Notes: generated by a model from the sequence alone, not told the origin. DNA of 64,000 bases from Nemophila menziesii (GCA_029959085.1 JARWIR010000007.1:44567137-44631136); one strand, 5' to 3'; counted from the first letter of the stretch, positions 25,538 to 37,532 are shown. Numbers and translations: made by a program.

Positions 25538-25888
25538 CTAATTGCATTCGACAAGGTAGATTTTCTCTCCTTGCTCAAAGTCCTCACTGTCATAGTATCT
25601 CTTCAAACGCTGGCCATTCACCATGAATGTCCGTTGCTCGGCTGGATTTTCAATCTCAATCGCTCCATGCGGTGTGACTTTGGTAACAATGTAAGGTCCT
25701 TCCCAACGGGATTTAAGCTTTCCTGGGTAGTTTGAAAATCGAGAGTTGTATAATAAAACCTTCTGTCCAATCTCGAGATTCTTTGGACGGAGCCGTTTAT
25801 CATGCCATCGCTTTGTTTTCTCCTTATAGAGACGTGAATTTTCATAGGCATGATAACGAAGCTCCTCCAACTCGTTCAACTGCATCAT
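25538..25888 (-). pseudogene. integrase C-terminal tail (Athila type), only pol remnant
   Basis: Reads LNELEELRYHAYENSRLYKE, then KTKRWHDKRL, VLLYNSRFSNYPGKLKSRWE, GPYIVTKVTPHGAIEI and VNGQRLKRYY. This is the C-terminal (GPY/F) part of Ty3-gypsy integrases, which helps target DNA binding. It follows the gag stop by a few bases in another frame. The catalytic core is absent, so it cannot integrate DNA. The tail itself is unbroken for 116 codons. Confidence 0.85.
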
Positions 25889-25895
25889 CCTTTGT

Positions 25896-27692
25896 TTAAT
25901 AATGACGAAATTTCCACCCTTTTCCTTTGATTCCCACGAACTTTTCAGCTCGATTCTTCATAAGTATGGATGGTTCCATCCAAGATTTCGTGGGAAGGGG
26001 CTCTTCTGGTGGTAACTTGATAGCATAACACCCCTCTGGTGATCCACTCATATCCGCGGTTTCTATACTTCGTTTGTTTGAAAGAATGTCCTTCATGAAT
26101 TTTAGATATTTCGGCATTCTTTTGATAGCTTCAACAAACGGCATTTTAATCTCAACCTTTCTCACCATGTCATCTAACTTCTTGAATTCCAGGTCATTGT
26201 CCTTCTTTCTGACACGTGAAGGGTATGGTGGTGGAGGGCGTGTATTAAGTTCCACTGGTTTTCTTGTCTTCTCAGGTGTCTCGGTTTGGACACTCTTTGG
26301 TTTAACTACCTCCTCAACTGTATCTTTGATTGGTTCTTCCCCCCTTTGTTCTGGAATAGGGATAGGCTCTTGTTCTGGTCTCGGTGGAGGTAGTTGTTTT
26401 CCACTTCGCAACTCAACTGCATGGCAAGAATCGTCTCTAGGAGCAATAGTATCACTTGGGAGTTGCCCTTTCGGCCTAGTTTGTAATTTACTCGCCATAT
26501 GTGATATAGTATGCTCTAGTTGCTTGATAATCTTATCCTGGGTTTGAACTTTCTGTTGGCTATGACTTATTTTCTCAGCTGCTTGTATTAATTTAGCCAT
26601 ACTCGAATTCAAGTCTTGGATTTGTTCTTGTTTTGCCAATTGCATTGATTGTTTAGGTGGATCTTTCTTCGGTTCTTGACAAGCTTTTTCAAAAATGGGT
26701 GCCTTTTTCTGAATAGGTTGTGGAGGATTATAAGGTTGAAGTTGGGATTGCCGATTAGTTTCTTGTTTTCTGTCCCCACTCCTTTGTTGTGGAGGTTGTT
26801 GATAATTAGTGTAGCTTTCTTGATTGTAACTATTCGAGTAATAGTTATCTTGAGGATATTGAACGGAAGCTACTGCTGGATTATTCATACATCCTGCCCA
26901 CACATGATTTCTTGATCCACAACCACGACACGAAGGAATTGTGCGTACCATATTTACCTGAGCAATTGTTCGGGCTTGTTCTGTCAGCTCTTCGAGTTGT
27001 TTAGCCAATTCCTTAAGCTTTAGAGATTCTGAATTGTTCTCCTTTACTGATTTCTTTGGCCAACTTCTCTCGTTTTCAAGAATTCTTTCCATCCCCAACT
27101 CAGCTTCTACAGGATCTAGCAACACAAAACCTGCGTTTCCTACCGAATCTGCTTTCTCTCTTGATTTGTCATTAAGGCCTCCATAAAACAAGGTTAAATA
27201 ATATTCTGGCGAGGATCTATGATATGGACACCTTGCTTTCTTCTCTGTGAATCGTAACCATGCTTCACCCAAACTCTCTTCCTCTTCTTGTATAAATTGT
27301 TCAAGCTCCAACATGTCTTTTAAACGTCTACTAACCGGATAAAAACGGTCTAGGAATCTTGTTTGAAGCTTGTCCCAATCTGGAATAATATGAGGGTATT
27401 GGGCATCATACCAATCGCTTGCACATCCGGTCAAGAAGAACTGGAACATCAAGTAATATACTTGCTCCCTAGTAACTCCTCTTACGATATAGGCATCACA
27501 GATCTGCATGAATTTCTGAGTATATCGGATCGGATCTTGATGTGCATCTCCGCTGAATAATCCATGAGACGCAAACTAAGTTAACATCCCAGGATCAGGT
27601 TTAAATTTAGCGGCTTGGATTTCTGGAGCGCGAATTCCTCGTGGCTCTACTCTAAATTCGATGGGTAGCTCAAGTCTCCTTGGGTTCTCCAT
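25896..27692 (-). CDS. Athila-like gag with one early nonsense codon
   Basis: The likely start is ATG at 27692 (MENPRRLELPIEFRVEP), just inside the leader. One in-frame TAG at codon 39 (27578-27576) interrupts it, and an internal Met at 27509 opens 537 codons without a stop. Features: the retrotransposon-gag capsid region (QFFLTGCASDWYDAQ; LDRFYPVSRR; EEEESLGEAWLRF; CPYHRSSPEYYL; FYGGLNDKSR), a zinc knuckle CRGCGSRNHVWAGC, a Gln/Pro-rich middle, and the pre-protease tail DDMVRKVEIKMPFVEAIKRM. The frame ends soon after, where protease should begin. Gag forms the particle that packages the RNA. The N-terminal stop might be read through or bypassed by the internal start. Confidence 0.9.
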
Positions 27693-27794
27693 CTGTAACT
27701 AAATCTGAAAAACAAAAACTAAAAACAAAAAGCGTAAAATAGAACTAACTAAAAATAAAAGCACAAGATATATGCACAAGGACTAACGATGTAG

Positions 27795-27812
27795 TCCCCG
27801 GCAGCGGCGCCA
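27795..27812 (-). other. primer binding site
   Basis: The minus strand reads TGGCGCCGCTGCCGGGGA, six bases from the 5' LTR. It is complementary, with about one mismatch, to the 3' end of plant tRNA-Asp as I recall it, the primer typical of Athila/Tat elements. It fixes the element's orientation. Confidence 0.9.
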
Positions 27813-27818
27813 AAAACT

Positions 27819-29290
27819 TGATGGGGCCTAGGGTGTGATAAAATAAGATGTAATTAACGTGCAAATAACACCCTAAACTACACGGTTCTGCAAGTATACA
27901 GATCGTATGCAAGTTTTAGATAAAGATTCGTTCCGCAGAGACTACAGAGGTTAGAGGAATCTTATGCAAATATCAAGTGTAAATAATTAAAGCTAGAACA
28001 ACTAAACGCAAATAAAAGTAAAGACAAATAGATTTTTGTTTGGTTTTCTAATAAACTAAAGCTAAGAATATAAAAGACAGAAAATAAATATGAAAGAGAA
28101 GAATATGAGAAGATAGCTTAAGTTATTAGCATGTAATCCCCACTAGTTTTGCCGTTCTAAACATGTAAGGGTGAATCATGTAGTATTTCCCTAATCGGTC
28201 CCAATATGCTATCGGTAGTTTAAAATAGGATTTACCTGTGTCAATAAGGCTTCCTAAGCAAACTTTTCCTGTAATTGGTAAAGAGTCACAAGACTCAACC
28301 ATAGTGATTATCTAGCTAGGTTGGGTTGTCAGATCAAACCTAAAACTAAACGTCATGTGCTAAACATGTAATTAAACACCGTTGTCAATGGTATCCTAAT
28401 TACTAGATGGTAATTCTAATGGCGGCCGTCCACAAGAACACAGCATATAAATTCAAACACATAAACAGAGAATAAAAACTATAATTCTATTTAAAACATT
28501 AAATTCCCAAATTAGATAGATGTCAATCAAAACTAGGGTTCATACATATATGCTAAAACTTAAGCTAAAGAAAATTAGTTCATAAAAGAAAAGAAAGAAA
28601 TTACAAATCTAAAGGTAGAAGAAAACATTGTTGATGAACAGCTCCTTCCAGACTTCTCTCTTGTGTTGTAAGCTTCCTCTTGGTTTAAGGTTTCACCAAG
28701 GATGATTTAAGATTGTTAAGAGGCTGTATTTATAGGTTAGAGGTTGACCTAATTCGTTTCTTTAGAGATAAGTTAAGTAATGGACTCCTAGCCCAACTCA
28801 AATTCGTATGGAAATAAAGATAAACACTGCTGCGTTGTTTTGGTCATAACTTCTTTATTATTGGTCCGATTTTGCTCCACAAGATACCAAAAGAATCGCA
28901 ACAGAATTATCTAGACCCATTAGGAGTAATTTACCAAATTCGGCCTCTTTATTAGGTAAAAACGCCTATCTTTGCAGAATCCCAGATTTAGGCAGCTTTT
29001 CCTTTTCCATCTTTTTAGCAATTATTTCCTTATCTCCAATTTCCATGCATATCTCCTTCCATAAGTTGTTGTCTTTGACTTGGACTCTAATTAATCTCCA
29101 TAATTATCTTTAAAGCTTCACACTAAATAAACAATTAAACCCAATATGCTCTAAAAATAATAATTCTACAAATCAAGACCCAAAATCGGAAAGTGCACTA
29201 AATTAAGCTAAAATCAACCTATAAACTAATAAATAAGCCTAAAATGATGTCTCATGAGTATATTTTATTATCACAAATGAGGAGACATCA
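27819..29290 (-). repeat. 5' LTR of the Athila-like element
   Basis: 1,472 bp. Differences from the other LTR seen by eye: one missing T in a GACTAG motif (near 28077) and three substitutions (near 28624, 28793 and 29087). TATA box on the minus strand at 28727-28734. It drives transcription leftward through gag. Confidence 0.95.
28727..28734 (-). promoter_or_regulatory. TATA box of the 5' LTR
   Basis: Reverse strand TATAAATA in a CCTATAAATACAGCC context, identical in both LTRs (22031-22038 in the other). It is placed as expected for the U3/R border. Confidence 0.65.
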
Positions 29291-29295
29291 CAGTG

Positions 29296-29640
29296 CAAAG
29301 AGGAAGACTGTTGGTAAATTCTCCTTGCTATGAGATCCGCAGGTGATCTCAATCTTCAGAGCTATTCTTTTTACTCTAACAACCTTGAAAATGTTCAAGG
29401 TATCAATCGTAATTGGGAAATAAATTGGAAAATTCGTCCAATGATTTACAAAATCTGGAAATGGATTGAAAAATTCCCAACATGGAAGTTATTCCATATA
29501 AAGAGAGAATTTAACGAAGTCACAAACCTGTTAGCTAAATGCGTCAGACATGAAATTGATCTCCTTGGATGGCACCCATCGACTTTGGTTGAATCTTTTA
29601 AGTTTCTTAATCTGTTGTATAAGAAAAGAAGTGTAGGATG
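29296..29640 (+). pseudogene. L1 RNase H end, continuing from 21116
   Basis: Once the Athila insertion is set aside, the L1 RNase H resumes here: INWKIRPMIYKIWKWIEKFP and then HIKREFNEVTNLLAKCVRHE, the last conserved box (normally ReaNxvAdxLAk). One stop lies near 29332. The 3' UTR follows to about 29830. Confidence 0.75.
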
Positions 29641-29829
29641 ATTTTCTCTTTTTTTCTTTGTTTTCTTAGAAAAAAAAGAATGGTGTTTTGTGACAACTCA
29701 CCATTGTTGTAATGAGTTTGTTTTCCTTGAACCCTTACGAGTTTAGACGCCAAGACTAAAAAAATGGTCATCATCCTGGAAATATGTGAATACTTGCATT
29801 CACATCAATGAGTCGTTTCTGATAAACTT

Positions 29830-31150
29830 CGAGTAAGTATATTCGAACTTTCCATTATATTTTAATTCGTGAATGGCATAATTTGAAACTAATATCCTAT
29901 ACTTTTCCCACTAAAACAATCCTGATATGATCTATGTTCAATATAGAGTGTAATAGTTATAAAACAATCTCAAATATAACCCCCTATATAAATTAGCAGA
30001 ATTGTACCTGATATCTTACCTAATTTATCCCCGATCTTTAGTGGATCGACCATTGGCATCACACAGTGGTAACGAATAAAAATAGTAAAATTGATTTTTT
30101 TTCCATAATAATCTCATCTTGATTGTGATTTCCTAAGAAATTATTGAGCTTACGAAAGACATCAATTTTTGCTTTGTTCCCAGGTATTGGCGTTTTTCTT
30201 GGTATGTATTTTTTATTTTATATATTAATTTGTTTTATTTAGTTCACGGATAATACAAAAACACAAAATTTAGGTAACTTAGTTAGTGCATGAAAAAAAA
30301 ATTGCTCTTTAGATAGTGAGACGCTTCCCCTTAATCCAAAAATTGAGAAATATGTTTATAAAAGAATACAAAATATGGCTGACCTGCAACTTAGCACTCT
30401 CACAGATAAAAAAATCCTAATGTTAATTGCATTTTAACTCCTTGTATTACTAGAAAACTTCAATACATGCCCCTTTTTATGCATAATTAGATTGCATGTC
30501 ATGGAAAAACCTGACTTAATTGTAATATAGGTCTATATATTATGCAATAAATCACTATAGGCCCCTATATTATGTGTAATTTCACTCTACGACTTGGAAA
30601 AACATAGTTAATTGCACTACAATAATCTAGATTACACAAAAAACCACTTAGGGTCCCTACATTATGCGTAATTTCTCTCTAGGGCAAGAAAAAAAAGAGT
30701 TAATTGCGCTACATATATCAATATTATGCAAAAATTCAACACATATCCCTGTATTATGCGTGATTGCACTACATGTACCTATTTTACGCAAAAAAGCACT
30801 AGGCAAAATTGCACTATCGATTCTATATATTCTGCCCACTATAAATTAGGAAAAATTGCACTATCGGCCTGATAGTTTCATCAATTAAATTATCGACCCT
30901 GATTAACTTTCAAAATTGCGGAACCATGCGCTATAATTTACCTAAATGCAACCGTCAACCCTATTCTATATCCAAAAATGCAGATAATGCACTTATATAT
31001 ACAAAAATCTAAAAACATAAAAATTAATAAATAAAACCTTATTAAAATTGAAAGCTTACTTGATCATTAGTGATTTCAAGATGAGATTTCGGCACCCTTG
31101 AGGAGGAATCTTCAGACCATGTGATTTATGTGAAGAAATGTGACTGATAT
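29830..31150. other. no gene; low-complexity 'TTGCACTA' repeats at 30400-30900
   Basis: AT-rich. From about 30400 to 30900 short variants of AATTGCACTA plus AGGTCCCTATATTATG alternate. The same family of words occurs at 38030-39230, 45640-45667, 57915-57990 and 59345-59450, and resembles MULE terminal sequences. Confidence 0.5.
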
Positions 31151-31219
31151 GAAATGAAAGGGCTCATTCTGGCTTTTATATCGGTCATCATTAGGGACAA
31201 TATTTTTTTGGCGCTAATG

Positions 31220-31646
31220 CTATGTTGTAGATCTCGGTTCCGCAGCCTAGGCAGTCGACTGGGGCCTAGCGCCTAGGAGGGACTACGCGGGGCCTAGGCG
31301 GGATTACGCGGTTTTGAATCGTGCTATGTAATTTTATATATTTAGTAATACGCGTGTATAATTATGATAATTTTTCTGTTTAAGTCATAAAATTCATCTA
31401 ACACCACTATATTGAATATGAAAAATACTAAAATTAGGGTTATAATATCAATTCAAGAATTTTCGAGAGTAAAATAAATTTAATGGAGGGCCTAGGCGGC
31501 AAGTTTTTGCCATTAATCGGTGCCTAGGCGGGCTAGGCGCCACTTCCACGGCGACTAAGGCGTTGGGCGAAAATGCTTAGCATTTTTACTAGGCGTAAGA
31601 GGTTGAGGGGGGAGTTGACGCCTAGGCGGCGATATCTACAGCATAG
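31220..31646. mobile_element. hAT-like MITE with CCTAGGCGG repeats (427 bp)
   Basis: Perfect 8-bp duplication CGCTAATG (31212-31219 and 31647-31654). Terminal inverted repeats CTATGTTGTAGATCTCG and CTATGCTGTAGATATCG (15 of 17). Internally GC-rich near both ends, with many copies of GCCTAGGCGG and its inverse, and AT-rich in the middle. Confidence 0.8.
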
Positions 31647-32219
31647 CGCTAATGATACAAAAATTCATCCTTAATGACAACAAAAAATAATTTATCATTA
31701 TTAGGCATTACCAATGACACATATCATAGCTAATGACAAATGAAAAAACCCCGTAGAAAACACATCGTGTATTTATTTATCAGAAATTGAAATTCCATTT
31801 TTAATGACGACATATGTCGTCGTTAATAATATTTTGCAATTGCAATGACGTGTATCTTCTCTAATGATAAGTAATCATTAAATCTCATCATTAGCAGCGG
31901 CATATGTCTTTGCTAAGATAACTATCATTAGTGACAAGTTCTTGTTTAGAACTTGCCTTTAGAGAGATTGTAAGTATTGACAATGAAATACTAAACTTAA
32001 TGCCAGCAGCTTTGTCGTCGCTAATGATGGCAATTCAGATTTAATTATATTTTTAGTAAAATAACAACTCTCGATATTTTTTTCTTGTTAAATAAACATT
32101 CAATATCATCAAAATCAACATCATAATATTCATAAATGATATCATACCACAAAAAATTACATCATCTCAAATTCAACATCATCAGATTCTCTACATTATC
32201 AAAGTAATCTGAAAACATG

Positions 32220-34405
32220 GCATGTCTTTACCAAAGTTTGTTTATTGTCTTGACCGACGTGTACATGATGTCTCGAATGAACTTGTGTTATAAAATGAAT
32301 ATCTTTCAACAAATGAAGACTTATTGATAATGTTTGAGCATAAATAAGTTGAAAAAACCCGACTGGTTTGTCTCGTAATCATACTCATCATGGGTTTCGA
32401 TGTCATGGTCGTTATCGATATATATTTGTTGATGAGATGTGTCTATATAGTCATCAACAATGATCATCCCATGTAATTTTTGTGTAATCGTCATCATCTT
32501 CGATCACGAGATTGTTCCCCAACGAGTTTGGATCAACCTCTATGTCTTCTTCACTAATTAAATGTAATTGAAAGTCATATGTGTCCAAGATATTCGTATC
32601 AACTGTAGGAATGGATATTGAATATTTGATAGTCAAAATAGATTTTGCACCCCATAAATCTGCCCTCTATCCATGACGGTCATTTACTTCCTATACAGCT
32701 TTCTACCCCTTTTTGGACTTTTTTGCATTTATTTCATCGATATAAAAGACCCATATAAGTGACTAATATGTAAGGATCCTCACTCCACTAGAATGAACAT
32801 GTGTTGATTATGGTTGCTCCATGTTCTGACTTTCTCGTTTTCTTTTTCTCGTCGGTGTTATACCGCTTGCATTCGAACAAAACAACCATATACCACCACC
32901 AAATTCGATCTTGATGATTTTGACTAACTCTCTGTATAGGTAACCAATGAATATGATCAAAATACACTATAATTTTACGCACATGTAGAGATGGTTTGAA
33001 TCCATGCATTCAGAGCACTCTTTGTAATGTTAAATCTGCTATCCCAAAGTATACTACCTAGTCGAGTAATCATTGATCTTAAACAACACACAAACCTTCA
33101 TGACAAAGTTTGTATGTGTGTAAGCATCATGCATATAGATGCTCATATACCACAACATTTCCAATTCATCCATAAGAGGACGGAGAAAGATATCCATATA
33201 TTCCGAAAAAATGCAGATCTAGAATAAGAAAATTAAGTATAAAGGTGGAATATTTCATGCATAACCACGATATCAAGTTATAGGTGGTCAATATAACTGG
33301 TCACATGATATATGAGTTGTTATGTACAGATGAAAGACAAATCCTATTGATGGCCAAACCCAAGCGCACATTACGCAGTTCACGTGCGAATTCGGGATCC
33401 CGCTCATCAAATATTTTCCAACTGATACCATCATGGGGATGACATAACACATCATCTTCGGAAGACTTTCTGGTACGGGACCAAATCATGTCTTTTGCGG
33501 TGTGCCTCAAATCGCATAATCGTTGCAACCTTGGCGCAGTGGGAAACAGTCTCTTATGATGTACTTTCATCCCATACTTCATATTCCCACCTAAATTCAC
33601 CACAAACTAGACATTTTGTCGAGATCTTCCTTCTCTTTATTATTCTCTATATAACACAATACACAATCAATCAAACACACATCATACGTAATGTATCACA
33701 TACTCAAACCTTTCAATTTTTTGTTGCACTCCTCATACACTACAAGAAAATTATGTCATTTGGGTAAAATACGACACAACAATTGCAAGAGTTTGGTGAA
33801 AGAGGTTTTTTGTCCACTTGTTATTCACTATGAAGTGCATCAACATAGCTATGAAATTTAAAAAACCATTATCGTGAAATCAGGGTACAACTCACCCTCT
33901 ATTTCCTCGAACAAAGTATCAAAACTACCACAATTTTTATCAAAACATTCTCGCCGTCCATCTTGGTGTCACCGGAAGAACCACCATCATTAAAAGTGGA
34001 CCTCAAATTATCAAACACATTAATCATTTCTTCATCTACTATAGGGATAGAATTATTCACATGAACTTGTTCTTGTTCACTGTGTTTTTCCCAAACCTCA
34101 TACGTTAACGAAAAATTGTACCTTAATATATGCATTCTAGCATCGTGAATATGAAACCTTCGATTATTCAAATAGCGCTTACACGGGAAACTAATGAAGC
34201 TCGTACTATCCATGTGATTTTTCGTAAATTTAATAAAATCCATCACCCCTACCATAAATTTTAGATTTGTTATACTCTTTGATTTTGATTCAGCTCTCTC
34301 CGATAAGTGGCCTAATTTAATCGAACATATAGTGTATAAATGCGAAGAACAAAAAAAAATCGATACATCATATAATTTTATAAAATAAAAATTATATTTC
34401 ATCAT
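32220..34405 (-). pseudogene. CACTA transposase (TNP2), broken and internally deleted
   Basis: Reading right to left: the transposase-associated domain (MVGVMDFIKF, PCKRYLNNRRF, HILRYNFSLTYEVWEKH; 34300-34080); the TNP2 start (PTAPRLQRLCDLRHTAKDM, ISWKIFDERDPEFARELRNV, RLGLAI; 33560-33350); then, with most of the catalytic part missing, a DUF4216-like tail (YMVVLFECKRYN, 32895-32860; GATIINTCSF, 32817-32788) and a last acidic piece (32636-32454). Frames differ and stops are frequent. The enzyme would bind subterminal repeats and cut the element out. Confidence 0.7.
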
Positions 34406-34430
34406 TCATATATAACCCACATCTATACAC

Positions 34431-34434
<4 letters not shown>

Positions 34435-34492
<58 letters not shown>
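34435..34492. repeat. (AT)n microsatellite
   Basis: About 58 bases of alternating AT inside the CACTA relic, upstream of the transposase start. It could form a cruciform or be a slippage hot spot. Confidence 0.95.
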
Positions 34493-34495
<3 letters not shown>

Positions 34496-35045
34496 CAATC
34501 AAACCATAAGTATACAATGATTTAAAATAAATAGAATCGATTTTTTTTTTTAGAAAATAGCATTTTTGTAAAAATTATGGTATTTTGATGTTAGATAGGC
34601 CCCTCACATCGAGGTGGAGGTTGAGTCCTCCAGTGACGATGAGGCGAAAATTCGGTAGCGTGAGCTGATAATCCGCTAGATGATATTTCAGACTGGAGTT
34701 CAGAGTGGGTGGAAAATGTTTGATTAAGTGTAATAAATGTGAAATCTATCAAACTCGCAGTTCTTTTTTCACGCATATCGTTACTAGCGACATTTGTTAT
34801 CGCTAATGATCTAAATTTTGTCGTTAAAAAATTTAATAGCGATGTCAGAATTTCGTCGCTAATAAGCTTAATAAATAGCAACAAAACTATGTGTTGTTAT
34901 TTTGTAATGTAATTTTTTTATTACCCAAACAATGGGCTATGTGGCATGTTGTTAATGGACTATCGTTAACGGCGACTGAAAACCATCGTTAATAACACCG
35001 TCGGTAAGATATGGAATGGATGTAATAGTAGTTTTAGTGTTAAAA

Positions 35046-36764
35046 AGAAATAAACCAGCCATGTGATATTACTTTCTACTACTAGGAAGCAAGGAAAATC
35101 CTAAGTACAAAGAAAAAGAATAGTTTACAAAACCGAGCATACGATAAAACAATTTATGTCAAATTCATAAAAGACATACTGGGCAATGCATGTACAAGAG
35201 TTAACTAAAAAATAGCAAGATTGTGCAACCCAATATAGTTTTCCCAATCTCGATCGTGCAATAGAAATAACTCATTGCTCCTTAACATTTTACACATGTA
35301 ACTGTAAACCAATGAATGAATTTGAAAAATAAACCAATGAATGATGGGAGAGAACGAGACAAAAGATTTAGTACTGTTTCCTATATATTTGGTATCTAAG
35401 ATTAACGATCACTAAAACAAATTTTTTAAATCTTTGTTGGAATATATGTTTATACTATCATATGCATGATCCAATACTTCTACGGTTAATGATACGTTAC
35501 ATAAGTTATCCGAGATTTGTATATTATATACTCATCTACTCTTCTTCTATCATATCCGGCCACTATAAGCAAAAGCAAGTCTTAATATCCTTAACGTCTG
35601 CATCTTCTAACGCCTACGACTAAAGGAAATATATTTTAATGAACAAAATCTTAAAATCTTAAAATTTCACTCTTTCGCCATCCTAAGATCAAAATATAAT
35701 ACACACAATTTTGTCATTAAAGTTGATTCTGCTGAGCAAACACTTGCAAATCCATTCATCATTGTGTATTGAAATAGTCCTTCAATACCCATAGACACTT
35801 CAATTAAACACTCATTTATATTAAGTTAATCTCGATAATCGATTTCACCCACTTCACCAAACAGTTATTCGTCTTCTAGACCACATGTACACTAGTTCCC
35901 TCCTTGCCCCTTCATACAAAATCATAAGCTAAATTCATAATTTAACATCATCTACAAATTACTGAACAGTAAATTATTCAAAGTAAAACCTTATTAATCC
36001 CTCAAATATGGTCAACACAAACTACTCTAACGATCACAAATCCTGTTTTATCTCTTATCAACAAGTCTAGCATCCCATTTATCTAATGGTCGAACATAGT
36101 GCATCTTCCCTACACTATGAATAATATCTCTAGTAATTAACAATGTCAGATTTTGATGTTGCGTGTAAGTAAGAAATTCTGAAAAGGGCTAAGGTAGTAG
36201 TGACCCACATATCACAAACGGTCAGGAAGCAATGAACATTGTTTCATCAAAGAAAGAAAGATGAAAACTCTCCAAGCACATGAGCAATTATGGTCTTGTT
36301 CCTATTCACATTTCAGATTTTAAAAAGCATGCATATACTATATGTATACACACATCTAAAAAAGCTTTTACCTTCAAGATAAATATCAATCAAGTTTTAA
36401 AAACCAATGTGCAAAGGCATTGCTATGATTTTTTGGTCCATAATTCGACAGTTACATATTTATATGAACGTATTTAATAAGGTAAATAATTTACTACTAG
36501 ACAAACTTTATTTGTAGAATAAACACTAATAAGAATTGATCTAATCTGGGTAAGGTTGTGAAAAAAAAAAAAAACCTACTTTCTCGTTCACTCGACATAA
36601 TTCTAGTATAATTTGGAATCGATTTAGTGGTATAATTTGTTTTGCGTGTTTTCTATCACGTGTATATAATATTATCTTTGATCCAATTCAAAATTGGATA
36701 AACACATGTGATATGTGATGGATAGACAACAATCTGATAAGTGAACCTGCAGTTAATAATTTGT
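35046..36764. other. no gene seen
   Basis: AT-rich, with short ORFs only. A 65-codon plus-strand ORF (36280-36477) has no recognised domain. Confidence 0.45.
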
Positions 36765-36858
36765 TAGTAGTTATATCTAACTGTAGTAGTGCATTAGTGA
36801 TTAGTGTTCATTTTAGTAGTTATATCTAACTAGTAGTGCATTAGTGATTAGTGTTCAT
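36765..36858. repeat. 45-49 bp tandem duplication
   Basis: Two adjacent copies starting TAGTAGTTATATCTAACT (36765-36813 and 36814-36858). They differ by a 4-base indel (CTGTAG against CTAG); nearly identical, so a recent local duplication. Confidence 0.9.
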
Positions 36859-36899
36859 GAGTTTCAGCTTAGTTGTTTATTTTATTTTATTTTTGTTAC

Positions 36900-37030
36900 A
36901 TAGGAGAGTCACTTTGGACTCGGAGTCATTGACTCGGTTCAAACCTGCACCACTAGATTGGATGACCCTTGGCTAGTGAGCTAATCCAAGCAGGTTAGTT
37001 ATCTTATTTTTTCTAACAAAAAAAAAGTTG
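36900..37030 (+). repeat. possible tRNA-derived SINE fragment
   Basis: GGTTCAAACC near 36937 matches a pol III B box, and the segment ends in an A run (37018-37026) after TTTTTTCTAAC. No clear A box. Weak case. Confidence 0.3.
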
Positions 37031-37532
37031 TCTCATTTCCAGATGTACACCGATTATGCCGATTATGCCGCTAACGTTCACCATTTTAGCCTTAGCGATC
37101 AAAATTGTAGCGATCATCGACCTTGATTGCTAGAACATAAAAATCAACTACCACTCGTAATCGTTGATAGAGTATCCAACAAAAAAAAGAATAGTTTTTT
37201 ACATGCCACACGTATAGTGCGTAGTCATTTTTCGAAAGACAAAGAGTAATGTTGGATATCACTTCAAATCACATCACCTTTTTATCACTTCATATGTGGA
37301 TTTTAAATAAAGCAATCATATGATTTTTCTTTCATAATTTATCATTTTCTCTCTCTTTTATAATTGGTCATAGAAGAGGCGATAAGAGAGTAATATGATC
37401 TGGGTTAACATCCAACATTACTTAAAGAAAAATTACCGACCACACTAATGATAGATAAAGATTTAATTCAATAAAAATTATAATATAACATTTACCAACT
37501 ACGATAGTGGTTGGTAAATTTTTATCCAAATT

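Larger units (their letters stand above)
21122..29290 (-). mobile_element. complete, very young, pol-less Athila-like Ty3-gypsy element
   Basis: 8,169 bp, flanked by the perfect 5-bp duplication CAGTG (21117-21121 and 29291-29295). LTRs at 21122-22594 and 27819-29290, primer binding site at 27795-27812, purine tract next to 22594; transcription runs right to left. By eye the LTRs differ by three substitutions and one 1-bp indel, so insertion is recent. Inside are a nearly intact gag, then directly the integrase C-terminus, a GC-rich hairpin block and an extra 160-codon ORF. Protease, RT, RNase H and most of integrase are absent, so any movement needs enzymes from an autonomous relative. Confidence 0.95.
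13900..29830 (+). mobile_element. L1-clade LINE, full-length but broken, split by two LTR insertions
   Basis: One element reads in order on the plus strand: ORF1 (13990-15170), ORF2 endonuclease (15650-16320), reverse transcriptase (16880-17673, resuming 19425-20000), zf-RVT linker (20440-20700), RNase H (20990-21121, resuming 29296-29640) and a 3' UTR to about 29830. The breaks at 17679 and 21122 are exact LTR-element insertions with 5-bp duplications, so the fragments join without loss. Many stops show the LINE is old. The 5' end is uncertain. Confidence 0.8.
31150..35045 (-). mobile_element. CACTA (En/Spm) transposon relic
   Basis: The transposase remains (32220-34405, minus) lie between two zones full of subterminal-type repeats: CTAATGAC/GTCATTAG variants at 31165-32040 and GTCGCTAATAAG, ATCGTTAACGGCGAC and similar at 34780-35010. 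Such arrays bind the transposase in CACTA elements. Clean terminal CACTA ends with a 3-bp duplication were not found, so the borders are estimates. A hAT-like MITE is inserted at 31220-31646. Confidence 0.65.

Noticed and set aside
26074..26547. 157-codon plus-strand ORF
   Set aside because: Antisense shadow of the Athila-like gag on the minus strand; Ser/Gly/Leu-rich with no domain.
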